NCBI RefSeq assembly: GCF_025152405.1
Contig: NZ_CP102292.1
Coordinates: 1,736,001 to 1,800,000 of the forward strand
Direction of reading: 5' to 3'
DNA length: 64,000 nucleotides
Source of the DNA: [Ruminococcus] lactaris ATCC 29176
GTDB lineage: Bacteria; Bacillota; Clostridia; Lachnospirales; Lachnospiraceae
Each line of letters opens with the position of its first letter. Within the stretch, counting starts at the first letter, position 1. The notes under the pieces are model-generated. The model was not told where the DNA came from and did no database searches. It was given only the letters and a program-made list of their open reading frames with translations. The position numbers and the translations under genes were made by a program. Positions 27,252 through 35,867 of the stretch are shown here, in pieces.

Positions 27252-28185
27252 GTATAACCTCTTCCTTCATAAAAAGCTCATTTACAATACTCTCGTAAAT
27301 AACACATCTTTCACATTTTTTTATCTTTTTATAATACTTTTTCCCATTCGTAAAAAGTCCCGAGAAATAAAACCACAATTCTTTCATCTTATATAATACC
27401 GTTCTGTCACCAGACATTTCCTCACAATATGCCCGGTATAAAAGATCATGGAACTTTCTGAGTTCTGCCTTTTCTGCCTGCCCTCCGCCTTTCAGGACTC
27501 TTCCCAGTGCCGGGTCTGCCAGCACTCCGCGTCCAACCATCACGCAATCCAGCTTCGGAAACCGCTCTCTGAGCCTCTTCAGATCTTCCGCGTTACAGAT
27601 ATCCCCATTATAGCAGAGTGGATTTCTGCTCTCTTCTGCCGCCATGGCAAATACATCCAGATTCGGTGTATTTTTATAGAAATCCTTTTGCAGCCTTGGA
27701 TGTACGATCAGCTCTTCCAACGGATACCGGTTATAGATCTTCAGGAGTTCTTCAAATTCTTCCGGTTCACTCATTCCGATCCTTGTCTTCACCGAAATCT
27801 TCCATTCACGCTTCTTGAAGATTTCATCCAGAAAACGATCCAGCCGATCCGGCTCTTCAAGGAACCCTGCTCCACGCCCTTTCGTAACAACCGTCCGGGA
27901 AGGACAGCCAAGGTTCAGATTCACTTCTTCATATCCATACTCTGCAAGCTTTTTAGCTGTCTCTATAAAATCCTCTGCCTGGTTCGTCAAAATCTGCGGC
28001 ACTGCCAGAACACCACGGTTATTTTCCGGCAACACATCTTTCTTTTCCCTCGTGCTGAAATGCCCTTTCTGGTTCGGACTGATAAAAGGAATAAAATACT
28101 TGTCAAATCCGTCAAAGCACTCTTTTAATGCTGTTCTGTATATATGTCCTGTAATCCCTTCAAGCGGGGCAAGATAAATTTTCAT
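27244..28185 (-). CDS. tRNA-dihydrouridine synthase
   Basis: FMN-dependent reductase of uridines in tRNA D-loops. The TIM-barrel start YLAPLEGITGHIYRTALKE, the catalytic NLNLGCPSRTVV (Cys), VKTRIGMSEPEE, LIVHPRLQKDFY (His) and CVMVGRGVLADPAL (phosphate binding) are all visible. The longest frame begins 39 codons earlier in basic, non-conserved sequence. The ATG at 28185 has AGGGAG upstream and gives 313 aa, normal for the family. Subfamily (DusA/B/C-like) cannot be fixed. It is the first gene of a two-gene unit with the PAP2 phosphatase. Confidence 0.92.
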   Translation of the reverse strand: MKIYLAPLEGITGHIYRTALKECFDGFDKYFIPFISPNQKGHFSTREKKDVLPENNRGVLAVPQILTNQAEDFIETAKKLAEYGYEEVNLNLGCPSRTVVTKGRGAGFLEEPDRLDRFLDEIFKKREWKISVKTRIGMSEPEEFEELLKIYNRYPLEELIVHPRLQKDFYKNTPNLDVFAMAAEESRNPLCYNGDICNAEDLKRLRERFPKLDCVMVGRGVLADPALGRVLKGGGQAEKAELRKFHDLLYRAYCEEMSGDRTVLYKMKELWFYFSGLFTNGKKYYKKIKKCERCVIYESIVNELFMKEEVIHG

Positions 28186-28295
28186 CCACTGTATTCTCCC
28201 TGTCTGTCTTTTCTTCCGGTCTGTTTTCCGGTCTCCTGTTTTCATTTTCTTTCTGCCTTTTCCGATAACTTTCCTTTTACCATACCTTGCTGTGC

Positions 28296-28324
28296 TTGTC
28301 AAGAAATTTTAATTGTGCTAAGAT
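28296..28324 (+). promoter_or_regulatory. SigA-type promoter for the ABC exporter
   Basis: TTGTCA (28296-28301), 17 nt, TAAGAT (28319-28324), located 40 nt before the start codon. Confidence 0.75.
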
Positions 28325-28363
28325 GACTCTGTTCAGATGAAATTTTTAACCGGAGGGAAACTT

Positions 28364-30085
28364 ATGCATACATTAAAAAAATTCATCCACTATTATCAAC
28401 CTTATAAACTGGTCTTTTTTATTGATCTGATCTGTGCTGCCATCATCAGTCTGGTAGATCTTTCCTACCCGCAGATTCTCAGAACTATGACGAAGACTTT
28501 ATTTACCAGAGATACTGCTGTCATTCTCCATGCACTTCCATGGATCGCTTCAGGACTTCTCCTGATGTACCTGATCCAGAGTCTCTGCAAATATTATGTA
28601 AGTTATCAGGGACATATGATGGGAGCGAACATGGAACGGGATATGCGCCAACAGCTTTTTGACCATTATGAGGAGCTTTCTTTCTCCTATTACAGTCAGA
28701 ACAATTCCGGTCAGATGATGAGCAAACTGGTCAGTGATCTTTTTGATATTTCGGAATTTGCCCATCATGGTCCTGAAAATTTGTTCATCTCTGTTGTAAA
28801 GATCATTGGTGCATTTATTTTTCTTTTTATGATCAACCACAAACTGGCTTTTCCATTAGCGATCCTGGTCGTTGTGATGTTCCTCTTTTCTTTCAGGCAG
28901 AACCGCAAGATGCAGGAAACTTTCATGGAAAACCGCCGCAAGATTGGAGATATCAACGCCAGTCTGCAGGACACTCTTTCCGGTATCCGGATCGTACAGT
29001 CCTTCGCAAATGAAGATCTGGAACGTGAAAAATTTAAGAAAAGCAACCATGCCTTTCTTCTTTCCAAAAATGATAACTACCACTGCATGGGATCTTTTAT
29101 GAGTTCCAATTTATTTTTTCAGGGACTGATGTATCTTATTACACTGGTCTATGGCGGTTATCTGATCGCCCGGGGACAGATGCAGGCTGCAGACCTTGCA
29201 ATGTATGCACTGTATATTGGTATCTTTATCAGTCCGATCCAGATTCTTGTAGAACTGGTGGAAATGATGCAGAAAGGGCTTTCCGGTTTCCGACGGTTTC
29301 TCGATGTCATGGAAACTGTTCCCGAGATCCAGGATGCACCCGATGCCGTTGATCTTACAAATGTAAAAGGAAGAGTCTGCTATGAGGATGTATCCTTTCA
29401 TTATAGTGATGATGATACAACGGTTCTTTCCAATGTATCCATTGAGATCCCTGCCGGCAGATCTGTCGCTCTGGTGGGTCCTTCCGGCAGCGGAAAGACT
29501 ACAATCTGTTCTCTGCTGCCCCGCTTCTACGATGTGACAGCCGGACGCATTACGATCGACGGCCAGGATATCCGCCATCTCACCCTGAAAAGCCTGCGTT
29601 CACAGATTGGTATGGTACAGCAGGATGTCTACCTGTTCTCAGGAACGATCCGTGATAATATTGCCTACGGAAAACCGGATGCCTCTGACGAAGAGATCAT
29701 TGCCGCTGCAAAACGTGCAAACATCCACGACTTTATCATGGAACTTCCACAGCAGTATGAAACCTTTGTCGGAGAACGTGGTGCCCGTCTCTCCGGTGGT
29801 CAGAAGCAGCGGATTTCCATTGCCCGTGTCTTCCTGAAAAACCCTCCGATCCTGATCCTGGATGAAGCTACCAGTGCATTGGATAATGAGAGTGAACGAA
29901 AGATCCAGAAAAGCCTGGAAGAACTTTCCAAAAACCGCACAACGATCACCATCGCTCATCGTCTTTCCACGATCAAAGGTTCTGATGAGATCATCGTCAT
30001 CACCGAAAATGGAATTGCAGAGCGTGGAACGCATGAGTTTCTCCTGCAAAAAGGCGGAATTTACGCCAAATATTATCAGATGTAA
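28364..30085 (+). CDS. ABC exporter, fused permease and ATPase (MsbA/MdlB type)
   Basis: Half-transporter of 573 aa. Six transmembrane helices lie in residues about 15-300. The nucleotide-binding domain has Walker A GPSGSGKTT, Q-loop MVQQDVYLFSGTI, signature LSGGQKQR, Walker B ILILDEATSALD and the H-loop IAHRLS. It may work as a homodimer exporting lipids, peptides or drugs; the substrate is unknown. The longest frame adds nine residues; the ATG at 28364 is preferred because CCGGAGG lies eight nt upstream. It stands alone: promoter at 28296 and terminator at 30104. Confidence 0.93.
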   Translation: MHTLKKFIHYYQPYKLVFFIDLICAAIISLVDLSYPQILRTMTKTLFTRDTAVILHALPWIASGLLLMYLIQSLCKYYVSYQGHMMGANMERDMRQQLFDHYEELSFSYYSQNNSGQMMSKLVSDLFDISEFAHHGPENLFISVVKIIGAFIFLFMINHKLAFPLAILVVVMFLFSFRQNRKMQETFMENRRKIGDINASLQDTLSGIRIVQSFANEDLEREKFKKSNHAFLLSKNDNYHCMGSFMSSNLFFQGLMYLITLVYGGYLIARGQMQAADLAMYALYIGIFISPIQILVELVEMMQKGLSGFRRFLDVMETVPEIQDAPDAVDLTNVKGRVCYEDVSFHYSDDDTTVLSNVSIEIPAGRSVALVGPSGSGKTTICSLLPRFYDVTAGRITIDGQDIRHLTLKSLRSQIGMVQQDVYLFSGTIRDNIAYGKPDASDEEIIAAAKRANIHDFIMELPQQYETFVGERGARLSGGQKQRISIARVFLKNPPILILDEATSALDNESERKIQKSLEELSKNRTTITIAHRLSTIKGSDEIIVITENGIAERGTHEFLLQKGGIYAKYYQM

Positions 30086-30103
30086 GAAAAATAGATGGAA
30101 ATG

Positions 30104-30136
30104 CAGCCCTTTTCCTGTGGAGAGGGGCTTTTTCTA
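30104..30136 (+). terminator. Terminator after the ABC exporter gene
   Basis: AGCCCTTTTCC pairs with GGAGAGGGGCT (30119-30129, two G-U pairs), followed by TTTTTCT. Confidence 0.82.
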
Positions 30137-30179
30137 TACTTCTGTATACGGATATGAAGAGATAATTTACAACGCTGAA

Positions 30180-30199
30180 ATTTGTGCAATAAGCACAAA
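30180..30199. promoter_or_regulatory. Palindrome TTTGTGC-N5-GCACAAA
   Basis: A perfect 7-bp inverted repeat about 60 nt upstream of the promoter at 30258. It is followed by an A-run. It could be an operator or a weak terminator on the minus strand; nothing decides which. Confidence 0.35.
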
Positions 30200-30257
30200 A
30201 AAAACGATATTATTACATATATTAAAACAATATAACCTATGTTTTTGTGATAAATAT

Positions 30258-30287
30258 TTGACTTAGAGAAAGGATTTGTGTTATCAT
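30258..30287 (+). promoter_or_regulatory. Promoter for the small membrane protein gene
   Basis: TTGACT (30258-30263), 18 nt, TATCAT (30282-30287), 37 nt upstream of the ATG. Confidence 0.65.
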
Positions 30288-30323
30288 TTTAATGACTTAA
30301 TATTACTTAAAGGAGTGATTGAT

Positions 30324-30590
30324 ATGGATAATAATAAGATTCAAAAAATTTCCCACTATATAATAGTTCTTTTGCTCGTGATTCTTTGGTTTATTATGAT
30401 GTTTTTTCCTGAGCAAATGGATACTATGAATTTTAAAATATTTTTTTCTATTTCTCTTGCTTGTAGCATGATTTACTCTTTCTGTAGAAAGAAATACTTT
30501 CCTATGCAAAAAGACTGTAAAACAGAAAAATTTGTTTGTACTTTTTTAATAATACTGCTTTTTTTGAGGCTTCTGTTTTTGAAAAATTAA
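30324..30590 (+). CDS. Small unknown membrane protein
   Basis: Not recognised. 88 aa with three hydrophobic helices: about 12-28 (YIIVLLLVILWFIMMFF), 37-53 and 70-84. Basic connecting segments (CRKKYF) follow the positive-inside rule. AAAGGAG at the right distance supports the ATG at 30324 rather than the longer frame 16 codons earlier. The region is very AT-rich compared with its neighbours. The gene has its own promoter and terminator. A holin-like, immunity-type or stress protein is possible, but nothing in the sequence decides this. Confidence 0.65.
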   Translation: MDNNKIQKISHYIIVLLLVILWFIMMFFPEQMDTMNFKIFFSISLACSMIYSFCRKKYFPMQKDCKTEKFVCTFLIILLFLRLLFLKN

Positions 30591-30617
30591 GTGATAGAAA
30601 TACTTCTGTCTACAGTT

Positions 30618-30651
30618 GAAGCGGCTATCCTTTGAGATAGCCGCTTTTTTC
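30618..30651 (+). terminator. Terminator after the small membrane protein gene
   Basis: GCGGCTATC (30621-30629) pairs perfectly with GATAGCCGC (30636-30644), followed by six T. Confidence 0.92.
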
Positions 30652-30722
30652 GTAAAAAATCATCTCTGACTTTCTGCCGGAAGTCAGGTTACAACTTTCA
30701 AAAGTCTACAGCTTACAGAAAC

Positions 30723-31541
30723 TTACTTCCTTCTCACATACTCTGTAAGCTGCCGTTCCAGCTCTTCCATCGTCTTTTTCGTCTGTTCATTTGTATATGG
30801 CACACGTCCGATGATCCGCTTTACATACTGCTCTTCTGCCACAATGTCCAGTGTCTCCCGAAAATTCAGATCATAAAAATATGCCACATAGGAAACCCAG
30901 TAATCCATCGGGGTTCTCCTGTCTTTGGAACAGATGCATTTTCCCGCAAATGCATCTTCACGTACTTTCGGTGAAATTGCGTACTTTCCCACCTCATCCG
31001 CAGACAGATCCAACAGCGTCTCCATGGCATCTTCCAGTTTCACCCGGCAGTTATCCAGCTTGTCTGCATCCCGGATCAATCTCGCATGAAGCAGCGTCCT
31101 CTCGTCTGTAATACCTGTCAGTTCGTAATCGCTGTGCTTTGCGATCGCAGTTCTGATCACATCGTCCCATGTATCTTCCTCAATAAACTGACGGATCATT
31201 CCCTCTTCAAATAAGACCTGTACTCCATAAGTTGCATGATCCATTGTATCAGCCTCAAAGCTGTTGAACCGCTTCAACTGTTCAAACCGTCCGATATCAT
31301 GCAGCAGTGCGATCAGCTTCGCAAGTTCCATATCTTCTGCCTGAAGCCCCATCCGCCGTCCGATCTCCTCACTGCACCGGATCACACCATAGGTATGTAC
31401 GATCTTCAGCTTTACTTTATCATTCTCACGGTCATATCCATTCAGATATTCCTCAAATACCGCCTTCACATGTTCAAAATCCATGATCTTCCTCACATTC
31501 TTCCTGACTTTCTCCTGCCAATTCAGCCGCTGCCTTTTCAT
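30723..31541 (-). CDS. HD-domain phosphohydrolase
   Basis: Probable metal-dependent phosphohydrolase of the HD superfamily. KIVHTYGVIRCSEEIGRRMG gives the first His. LIALLHDIGRFEQLKRF contains the HD dyad. The later conserved region is HSDYELTG ... LIRDADKLDNC, whose Asp completes the metal site. The substrate (nucleotide or cyclic nucleotide) cannot be told. The start is uncertain: the first ATG gives 272 aa with a basic N-terminus, while the ATG at 31484 (MDFEHVKAVFEEYL) gives 253 aa with only a modest AGGAAG binding site. It follows CorA and Ppk on the same strand and may form one unit with them. Confidence 0.83.
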   Translation of the reverse strand: MKRQRLNWQEKVRKNVRKIMDFEHVKAVFEEYLNGYDRENDKVKLKIVHTYGVIRCSEEIGRRMGLQAEDMELAKLIALLHDIGRFEQLKRFNSFEADTMDHATYGVQVLFEEGMIRQFIEEDTWDDVIRTAIAKHSDYELTGITDERTLLHARLIRDADKLDNCRVKLEDAMETLLDLSADEVGKYAISPKVREDAFAGKCICSKDRRTPMDYWVSYVAYFYDLNFRETLDIVAEEQYVKRIIGRVPYTNEQTKKTMEELERQLTEYVRRK

Positions 31542-31563
31542 CCTTCATCCGGTCATTTCACGA

Positions 31564-32475
31564 TCAGATGATCTTCTTTTTCTTAAAAATATAGATACAG
31601 ATAAGAATCACTATCACACTCAATGCCATAACTGCCGGATATCCATTATCCAGTCCCGGCATATCTCTGAAGTTCATTCCAAACCATCCCGTGATCAGGG
31701 TCAACGGGAAAAAGATCGTAGACAAAACGGTCAGGAACTGCATATTACTGTTCTGACGTGCATCGATCTGTGCCTGATACGCTTCTTTTACCTGCTGGGC
31801 ATATTCCAGAAGATGAACAGTTCTGCTCATCAGACGATCTGCACGGTCAGACAGCGTACCAAAATATTTCAGATGCTTCTTCAGGAAAAATCCATTCTCA
31901 TTTTCTTCCAGTTCTTTTGTCAGATCCATCATTTCATCATAATAGCTTCTCAGATTCAGAAGTTCTCGCCGGATCGGCATCAGCCGGTTCTGAAACGTCT
32001 CCGTATGCTCCTGCGTCACATCTTCTTCCATCCTCAGAAGCCTTCGCTCATATGCCACAAGCATTTCCTGATCCCGGCTCATAAACTCTGCAATAAAATT
32101 ATAAAGAAACTGTTCCTTTGTCTCTCCCTGATGCATCCTCTTCCTCTGGATCCGCCGGATCAGCCGGAGTGAAAAATCTTCATCATCCACGATCACAATA
32201 TGATAACGGTTCACAAAAAAGAACATCCTGTATCGACTGTTCAGTACATCCAGCAACTTCGGAATGCAAAGCGTTCCCGCAACGCACTCCTGCTGGTTTT
32301 CTATCTTACAGAATCCGATCTTTTCCAGGCGGATCTCATTTTCATAAATGATCCCCGCCCTTGCAAGCGTTTCCTCTGCGTGTCGTGCATCCGTCACAAA
32401 CACCGCAGGGCTTCTCTCTGCTTCCCACTCTTCTATTTCTACAGGCTGCAGTTGTCCGCCAAATTTAAATATCAT
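31564..32475 (-). CDS. corA: CorA-family divalent cation transporter
   Basis: Pentameric Mg2+/Co2+ channel-type transporter. Most of the 303 residues form the cytoplasmic alpha/beta and long helical region (LRSYYDEMMDLTKELEENEN). Two C-terminal helices follow: the first ends in the selectivity signature GMNF (FPLTLITGWFGMNFRDMPG) and the second ends in KKKKII. The loop has no MPEL/YGMNFE-type form exactly, so ion preference is not certain. Its ATG overlaps the ppk stop codon by four nt (ATGA), and AAGGTGG precedes it. Confidence 0.92.
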   Translation of the reverse strand: MIFKFGGQLQPVEIEEWEAERSPAVFVTDARHAEETLARAGIIYENEIRLEKIGFCKIENQQECVAGTLCIPKLLDVLNSRYRMFFFVNRYHIVIVDDEDFSLRLIRRIQRKRMHQGETKEQFLYNFIAEFMSRDQEMLVAYERRLLRMEEDVTQEHTETFQNRLMPIRRELLNLRSYYDEMMDLTKELEENENGFFLKKHLKYFGTLSDRADRLMSRTVHLLEYAQQVKEAYQAQIDARQNSNMQFLTVLSTIFFPLTLITGWFGMNFRDMPGLDNGYPAVMALSVIVILICIYIFKKKKII

Positions 32476-34541
32476 TCTACCACCTTATTTTCCGTCTTTA
32501 TTGCAGCCCGGTCATATGCCTCCTGATAGAGCATTTCTTGTGAATTACATGGCTGTCCTTCACATTTTATCATAGAATACTTTCCATGGTAATCCTCTGT
32601 TCTTGCTTTTTTATTATCGCTGAGCATCAGATCAAAAAGTCCACGGATCCGTTTCTTTATTTTTTCTGAATAAACCGGAGTTGCCACTTCGACACGCTTT
32701 ACTGTATTTCTTGTCATAAAGTCGGCAGAACCAATATAATATTTCGTTCTTTCTCCACAGCCGAAGATATAGATCCTGGAATGTTCCAGGAATCTTCCGA
32801 CAATACTGATGATATGAACGTTTTCCGTCTCACCTTTTATCCCCGGAACCATGCAGCAAATTCCTCTTATGATCATGTCTACTCTGACTCCTGCTTTAGA
32901 TGCCTCAACCAGTTTATCAATGATCCTTTTATCCGTCAGGGAATTCAGTTTCAATCCGATATAAGCGTCTTCTCCCTGCTTTTTATGGCGGATCTCTTCG
33001 TCGATCAGAGCAATTACTTTTGACTGCAGACACTTTGGTGCAACCATAAGATGGTCTACTTCCTCAATGATCTCACCTTTTGTCAATGCCTGAAATACTC
33101 TGGCAGCCTCCATCCCAATCTGTTCATTTACCGTCATCAGGCAAAGATCCGTATACAGTCTTGCCGTCTTTTCATTATAATTTCCTGTTCCGATCTGCGT
33201 GATATATTCAATGCCTTTCTCACTACGCCTCGTGATCAGACAGAGTTTGGAATGTACTTTATAACCTTCCAGTCCGTAAATGATCTGACACCCTGCCTGC
33301 TCCAGCATTCTTGACCAACGGATATTGTTCTCTTCATCAAATCTTGCCCGGAGCTCCACCAGTACAACAACTTCTTTTCCATTTTCAGCTGCTTCGCATA
33401 ATGCTTCCACTACCTTACTCTGTTTGGCAAGACGGTAGAGCGTCATTTTAATTGAAATCACACTTTCGTCCTCTGCTGCCTCTGTCAGCATCTTAAGAAA
33501 CGGACGGATCGATTCGTAGGGGTAAGACAAGAGCTTATCTTCTTCCCGGATCTGATCCAGTATACTTTCATTTTCCCTGAAATCAGGACTTTTCTGTGGC
33601 ACACGCTTTTCGTAGAAAAGCTCACTGTTCTTTCTCAGCAGATCCTGGATCTGAAAAATAAATGAAAGATCCAACGGTGCTTCACTCTTGAATACCCGGT
33701 CCGGTGTGATCTCCAGATACCGGCATAATGCCTCGATCACCGCCTGATCCATCTCTCTTGACATATCCAGCCGCACCGGTGAAAGTTTCTTTCTCTGCTT
33801 CATCAGATCTGCCATAAACTCCCGATAATCCAGATCTTCATCATACAGGGCATCTGCATCAATATCTGCATTCCTCACCACGCGGATCAGAGATTTCCCC
33901 TTGACTTTATAACCTTTAAATACTTTTCCGATATAATGGAGGATCAGTTCTTCCAGCAGCATATACCGTCCTTTTCCTCCCGGAAGTTCTATCATCCTTG
34001 GCAGCATATTATTACTGCACGGAATAATTCCAATCTTTTCCTTTTTATTTCTCGTTTCAAGTACTACGACTGCGTAGATTTCTTCATTCCTGAGAAAGGG
34101 AAACGGCTGTCTTTTTGCAACAATCGTCGGAGAACTCAGCGGCATGATCTCCTGGTTAAAATATGATTCCAGAAATTTCTTTTCATCCGGCTTTGCACTG
34201 GCAAAGTCAATTAGTTTAATTCCATACCCTTCAATCTTCTTCATCAGTTCTGTATATACCTGATCCTTCCGGCGGTTCAACTTCTTTACTTCCTTCAGAA
34301 TTTCATGGATCTGTTCCTGTGCTGTCATATTCGTTTTATTTTCCCGGATTTCGTGATCCAGAAGCATCTGATCCTGCAATGATCCTACACGTACCATAAA
34401 AAACTCATCCAGATTACTCTGGTAGATCGATACAAACGTCATTCTCTCACAGAGCGGGACTTCCTGGCTCTCTGCCTCTTCCAAAACTCTTGCATTAAAT
34501 TTCAGCCATGACAATTCACGATTCATATAAATAGATTCCAT
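32472..34541 (-). CDS. ppk1: Polyphosphate kinase 1
   Basis: Polymerises the gamma phosphate of ATP into long-chain polyphosphate, reversibly. The N-terminal domain starts NRELSWLKFNARVLEEAES. The middle and catalytic domains include SVISIKMTLYRLAKQSKVVEAL, LVELRARFDEENNI, the phosphorylated histidine in GYKVHSKLCLITRR, the second conserved His region in FLEHSRIYIFG and YIGSADFMTRN. 689 aa matches PPK1. It is the first gene of a coupled pair with corA. Polyphosphate chelates Mg2+, so pairing synthesis with a Mg2+ transporter is plausible; that link is inference. Confidence 0.96.
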   Translation of the reverse strand: MESIYMNRELSWLKFNARVLEEAESQEVPLCERMTFVSIYQSNLDEFFMVRVGSLQDQMLLDHEIRENKTNMTAQEQIHEILKEVKKLNRRKDQVYTELMKKIEGYGIKLIDFASAKPDEKKFLESYFNQEIMPLSSPTIVAKRQPFPFLRNEEIYAVVVLETRNKKEKIGIIPCSNNMLPRMIELPGGKGRYMLLEELILHYIGKVFKGYKVKGKSLIRVVRNADIDADALYDEDLDYREFMADLMKQRKKLSPVRLDMSREMDQAVIEALCRYLEITPDRVFKSEAPLDLSFIFQIQDLLRKNSELFYEKRVPQKSPDFRENESILDQIREEDKLLSYPYESIRPFLKMLTEAAEDESVISIKMTLYRLAKQSKVVEALCEAAENGKEVVVLVELRARFDEENNIRWSRMLEQAGCQIIYGLEGYKVHSKLCLITRRSEKGIEYITQIGTGNYNEKTARLYTDLCLMTVNEQIGMEAARVFQALTKGEIIEEVDHLMVAPKCLQSKVIALIDEEIRHKKQGEDAYIGLKLNSLTDKRIIDKLVEASKAGVRVDMIIRGICCMVPGIKGETENVHIISIVGRFLEHSRIYIFGCGERTKYYIGSADFMTRNTVKRVEVATPVYSEKIKKRIRGLFDLMLSDNKKARTEDYHGKYSMIKCEGQPCNSQEMLYQEAYDRAAIKTENKVVE

Positions 34542-34685
34542 AGTATTCTCCTCTTTTATCCTGCATTTACTGTCAACAGACGCCTAAATTCTGCCGATTC
34601 ACTTTATACTATCGGACCCTATGCTCGATCCGTATTATCTTTCTGTTAAATTTATGTAAAATCTGTCTTCTATTTCCGCTTTTTG

Positions 34686-34845
34686 GTCGCATTTCTCCAC
34701 CTTCATCCGCATATTTTACTGCATTATCCACCAGAATCCCTGTCAGCTTTCGAATTACTCTCATAGCCCCGGATCTTCTCAAGGAAGCGTTCTGTAGGAA
34801 TAATATTTTTAGGGTTACCCATCAGAAATTCCATCATCACCTCCG
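34686..34845 (-). pseudogene. Relic of a two-component system: response-regulator fragment joined to histidine-kinase fragment
   Basis: Read on the minus strand, AEVMMEFLMGNPKNIIPTE followed by RFLEKIRGYESN resembles part of the DNA-binding domain of an OmpR-type regulator. Within a few codons the frame shifts to RKLTGILVDNAVKYADEGGE, the N-box of a histidine-kinase ATPase domain. The order (regulator then kinase) matches a normal operon, so a large deletion has fused the two ends. The first frame ends in a stop; nothing functional remains. It starts just after the HAD gene stop codon. The rest of the 34542-34850 gap shows nothing recognisable. Confidence 0.7.
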
Positions 34846-34850
34846 CTTAT

Positions 34851-35564
34851 CTACAGCTTTTCTACAAAGCGGTATAATTCTTCCATCGTTCCCTGATAAT
34901 CGGTCTCCACCGGAAGTCCCTTTTTATTTTCCATCGTATCCGTTACAAGAAACGTCTTCACTCCCAGCCTGCGGATGACCAGATCCTCTTCTACATCATT
35001 TCCGATCATCAGACATTCTTCCGGGTTCAGGTTGAATTTTGTCAGGATCTGCCTGAAATATTCTATATTCGGCTTGCTGTACCCGTTGTCTTCATAGGTT
35101 GTGATCACCTCAAAATCTTCTGCATCCAGTCCTGCCCATTGAATCCGATTCATTGTTGCACAACGTGGGAATACCGGGTTGGTAGCAAGATAAACTTTCA
35201 TACCTTTGGACTTTGCCAGTTTCACGACTGCATCTGACAACTCTGTCGGCTGCGTTGCACTGACTGCCCGGTTAAACTCCCCGTCATAAAATGCATCTGC
35301 AAGTGCCTCGGACTCTTTTCTCGATACCGGAAGGCAGGGATCAATATAGGACCAGAAAGCTTCCCGGTTCGTCTGACTCCCATCATTCTTCACCATGGCC
35401 TCATATCCTTTCCATACTGCTCCTATAAATTTCTTTGGATCGATCCTGACTCCTGCCTCCAGATACGCTTTTGCCAAAAGCGGCATATAAAATTTTACAA
35501 ATTCTTCCTGAACCATCGGCAGTAATGTCCCATCCAGGTCAAATAAAAGATGCTTGATCTCCAT
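34851..35564 (-). CDS. HAD-superfamily hydrolase
   Basis: Probable phosphatase of the haloacid dehalogenase superfamily. Motif I is FDLDGTLLP near the start (nucleophile Asp). A helical cap follows. Motif II/III is around KVYLATNPVF and GYSKPNIEYF (Lys), and motif IV is CLMIGNDVEEDLV. 237 aa. The ATG at 35564 has AAGGGAG eight nt upstream and gives the standard MEIKHLLFDLDGTL start; the longest frame adds eight residues. The upstream region is filled by MITE copies R4 and R5, so its promoter is either inside them or shared with the LysR gene. The substrate is unknown. Confidence 0.88.
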   Translation of the reverse strand: MEIKHLLFDLDGTLLPMVQEEFVKFYMPLLAKAYLEAGVRIDPKKFIGAVWKGYEAMVKNDGSQTNREAFWSYIDPCLPVSRKESEALADAFYDGEFNRAVSATQPTELSDAVVKLAKSKGMKVYLATNPVFPRCATMNRIQWAGLDAEDFEVITTYEDNGYSKPNIEYFRQILTKFNLNPEECLMIGNDVEEDLVIRRLGVKTFLVTDTMENKKGLPVETDYQGTMEELYRFVEKL

Positions 35565-35593
35565 CACTGATCTCCCTTTCTTCTGCATGCTAT

Positions 35594-35665
35594 TGTGGGT
35601 CTCAAGGTCATTCTACCACCAGTGTGCAAGCACACGTGGTTGAAAGACTTTTTGCTCCTGCTGTC
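35594..35665 (+). repeat. MITE-like repeat, partial copy R4
   Basis: Matches the right-hand ~70 bp of the 194-bp element (GGTCTCAAGGTCATTCTACC, then the GTGTGC/GCACAC hairpin), with a degraded end (TTTTTGCTCCTGCTGTC). It abuts the ATAAATTA that flanks full copy R5. Confidence 0.8.
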
Positions 35666-35673
35666 ATAAATTA

Positions 35674-35867
35674 GATGTTGGGGGCAAAAGCCCCCAACAA
35701 TGATGCCAACGGATTGTTTCGTGCTACGCACTCCCACAATCCTACCCGCTATTCGCATATCATGGTGCTTACGCCCCACTTTTATGCTCATATCGGGGCG
35801 GGTCTCAAGGTCATTCTACCACCAGTGTGCAAGCACACGTGGTTTCAGACCTTTTGACCCTGACATC
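35674..35867 (+). mobile_element. MITE-like element, full copy R5 (194 bp)
   Basis: A full copy with ends GATGTTGGGGGCAAAAG and CTTTTGACCCTGACATC. An 8-bp duplication ATAAATTA flanks it at 35666-35673 and 35868-35875. Its right end supplies two bases of the LysR stop codon. Confidence 0.88.
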
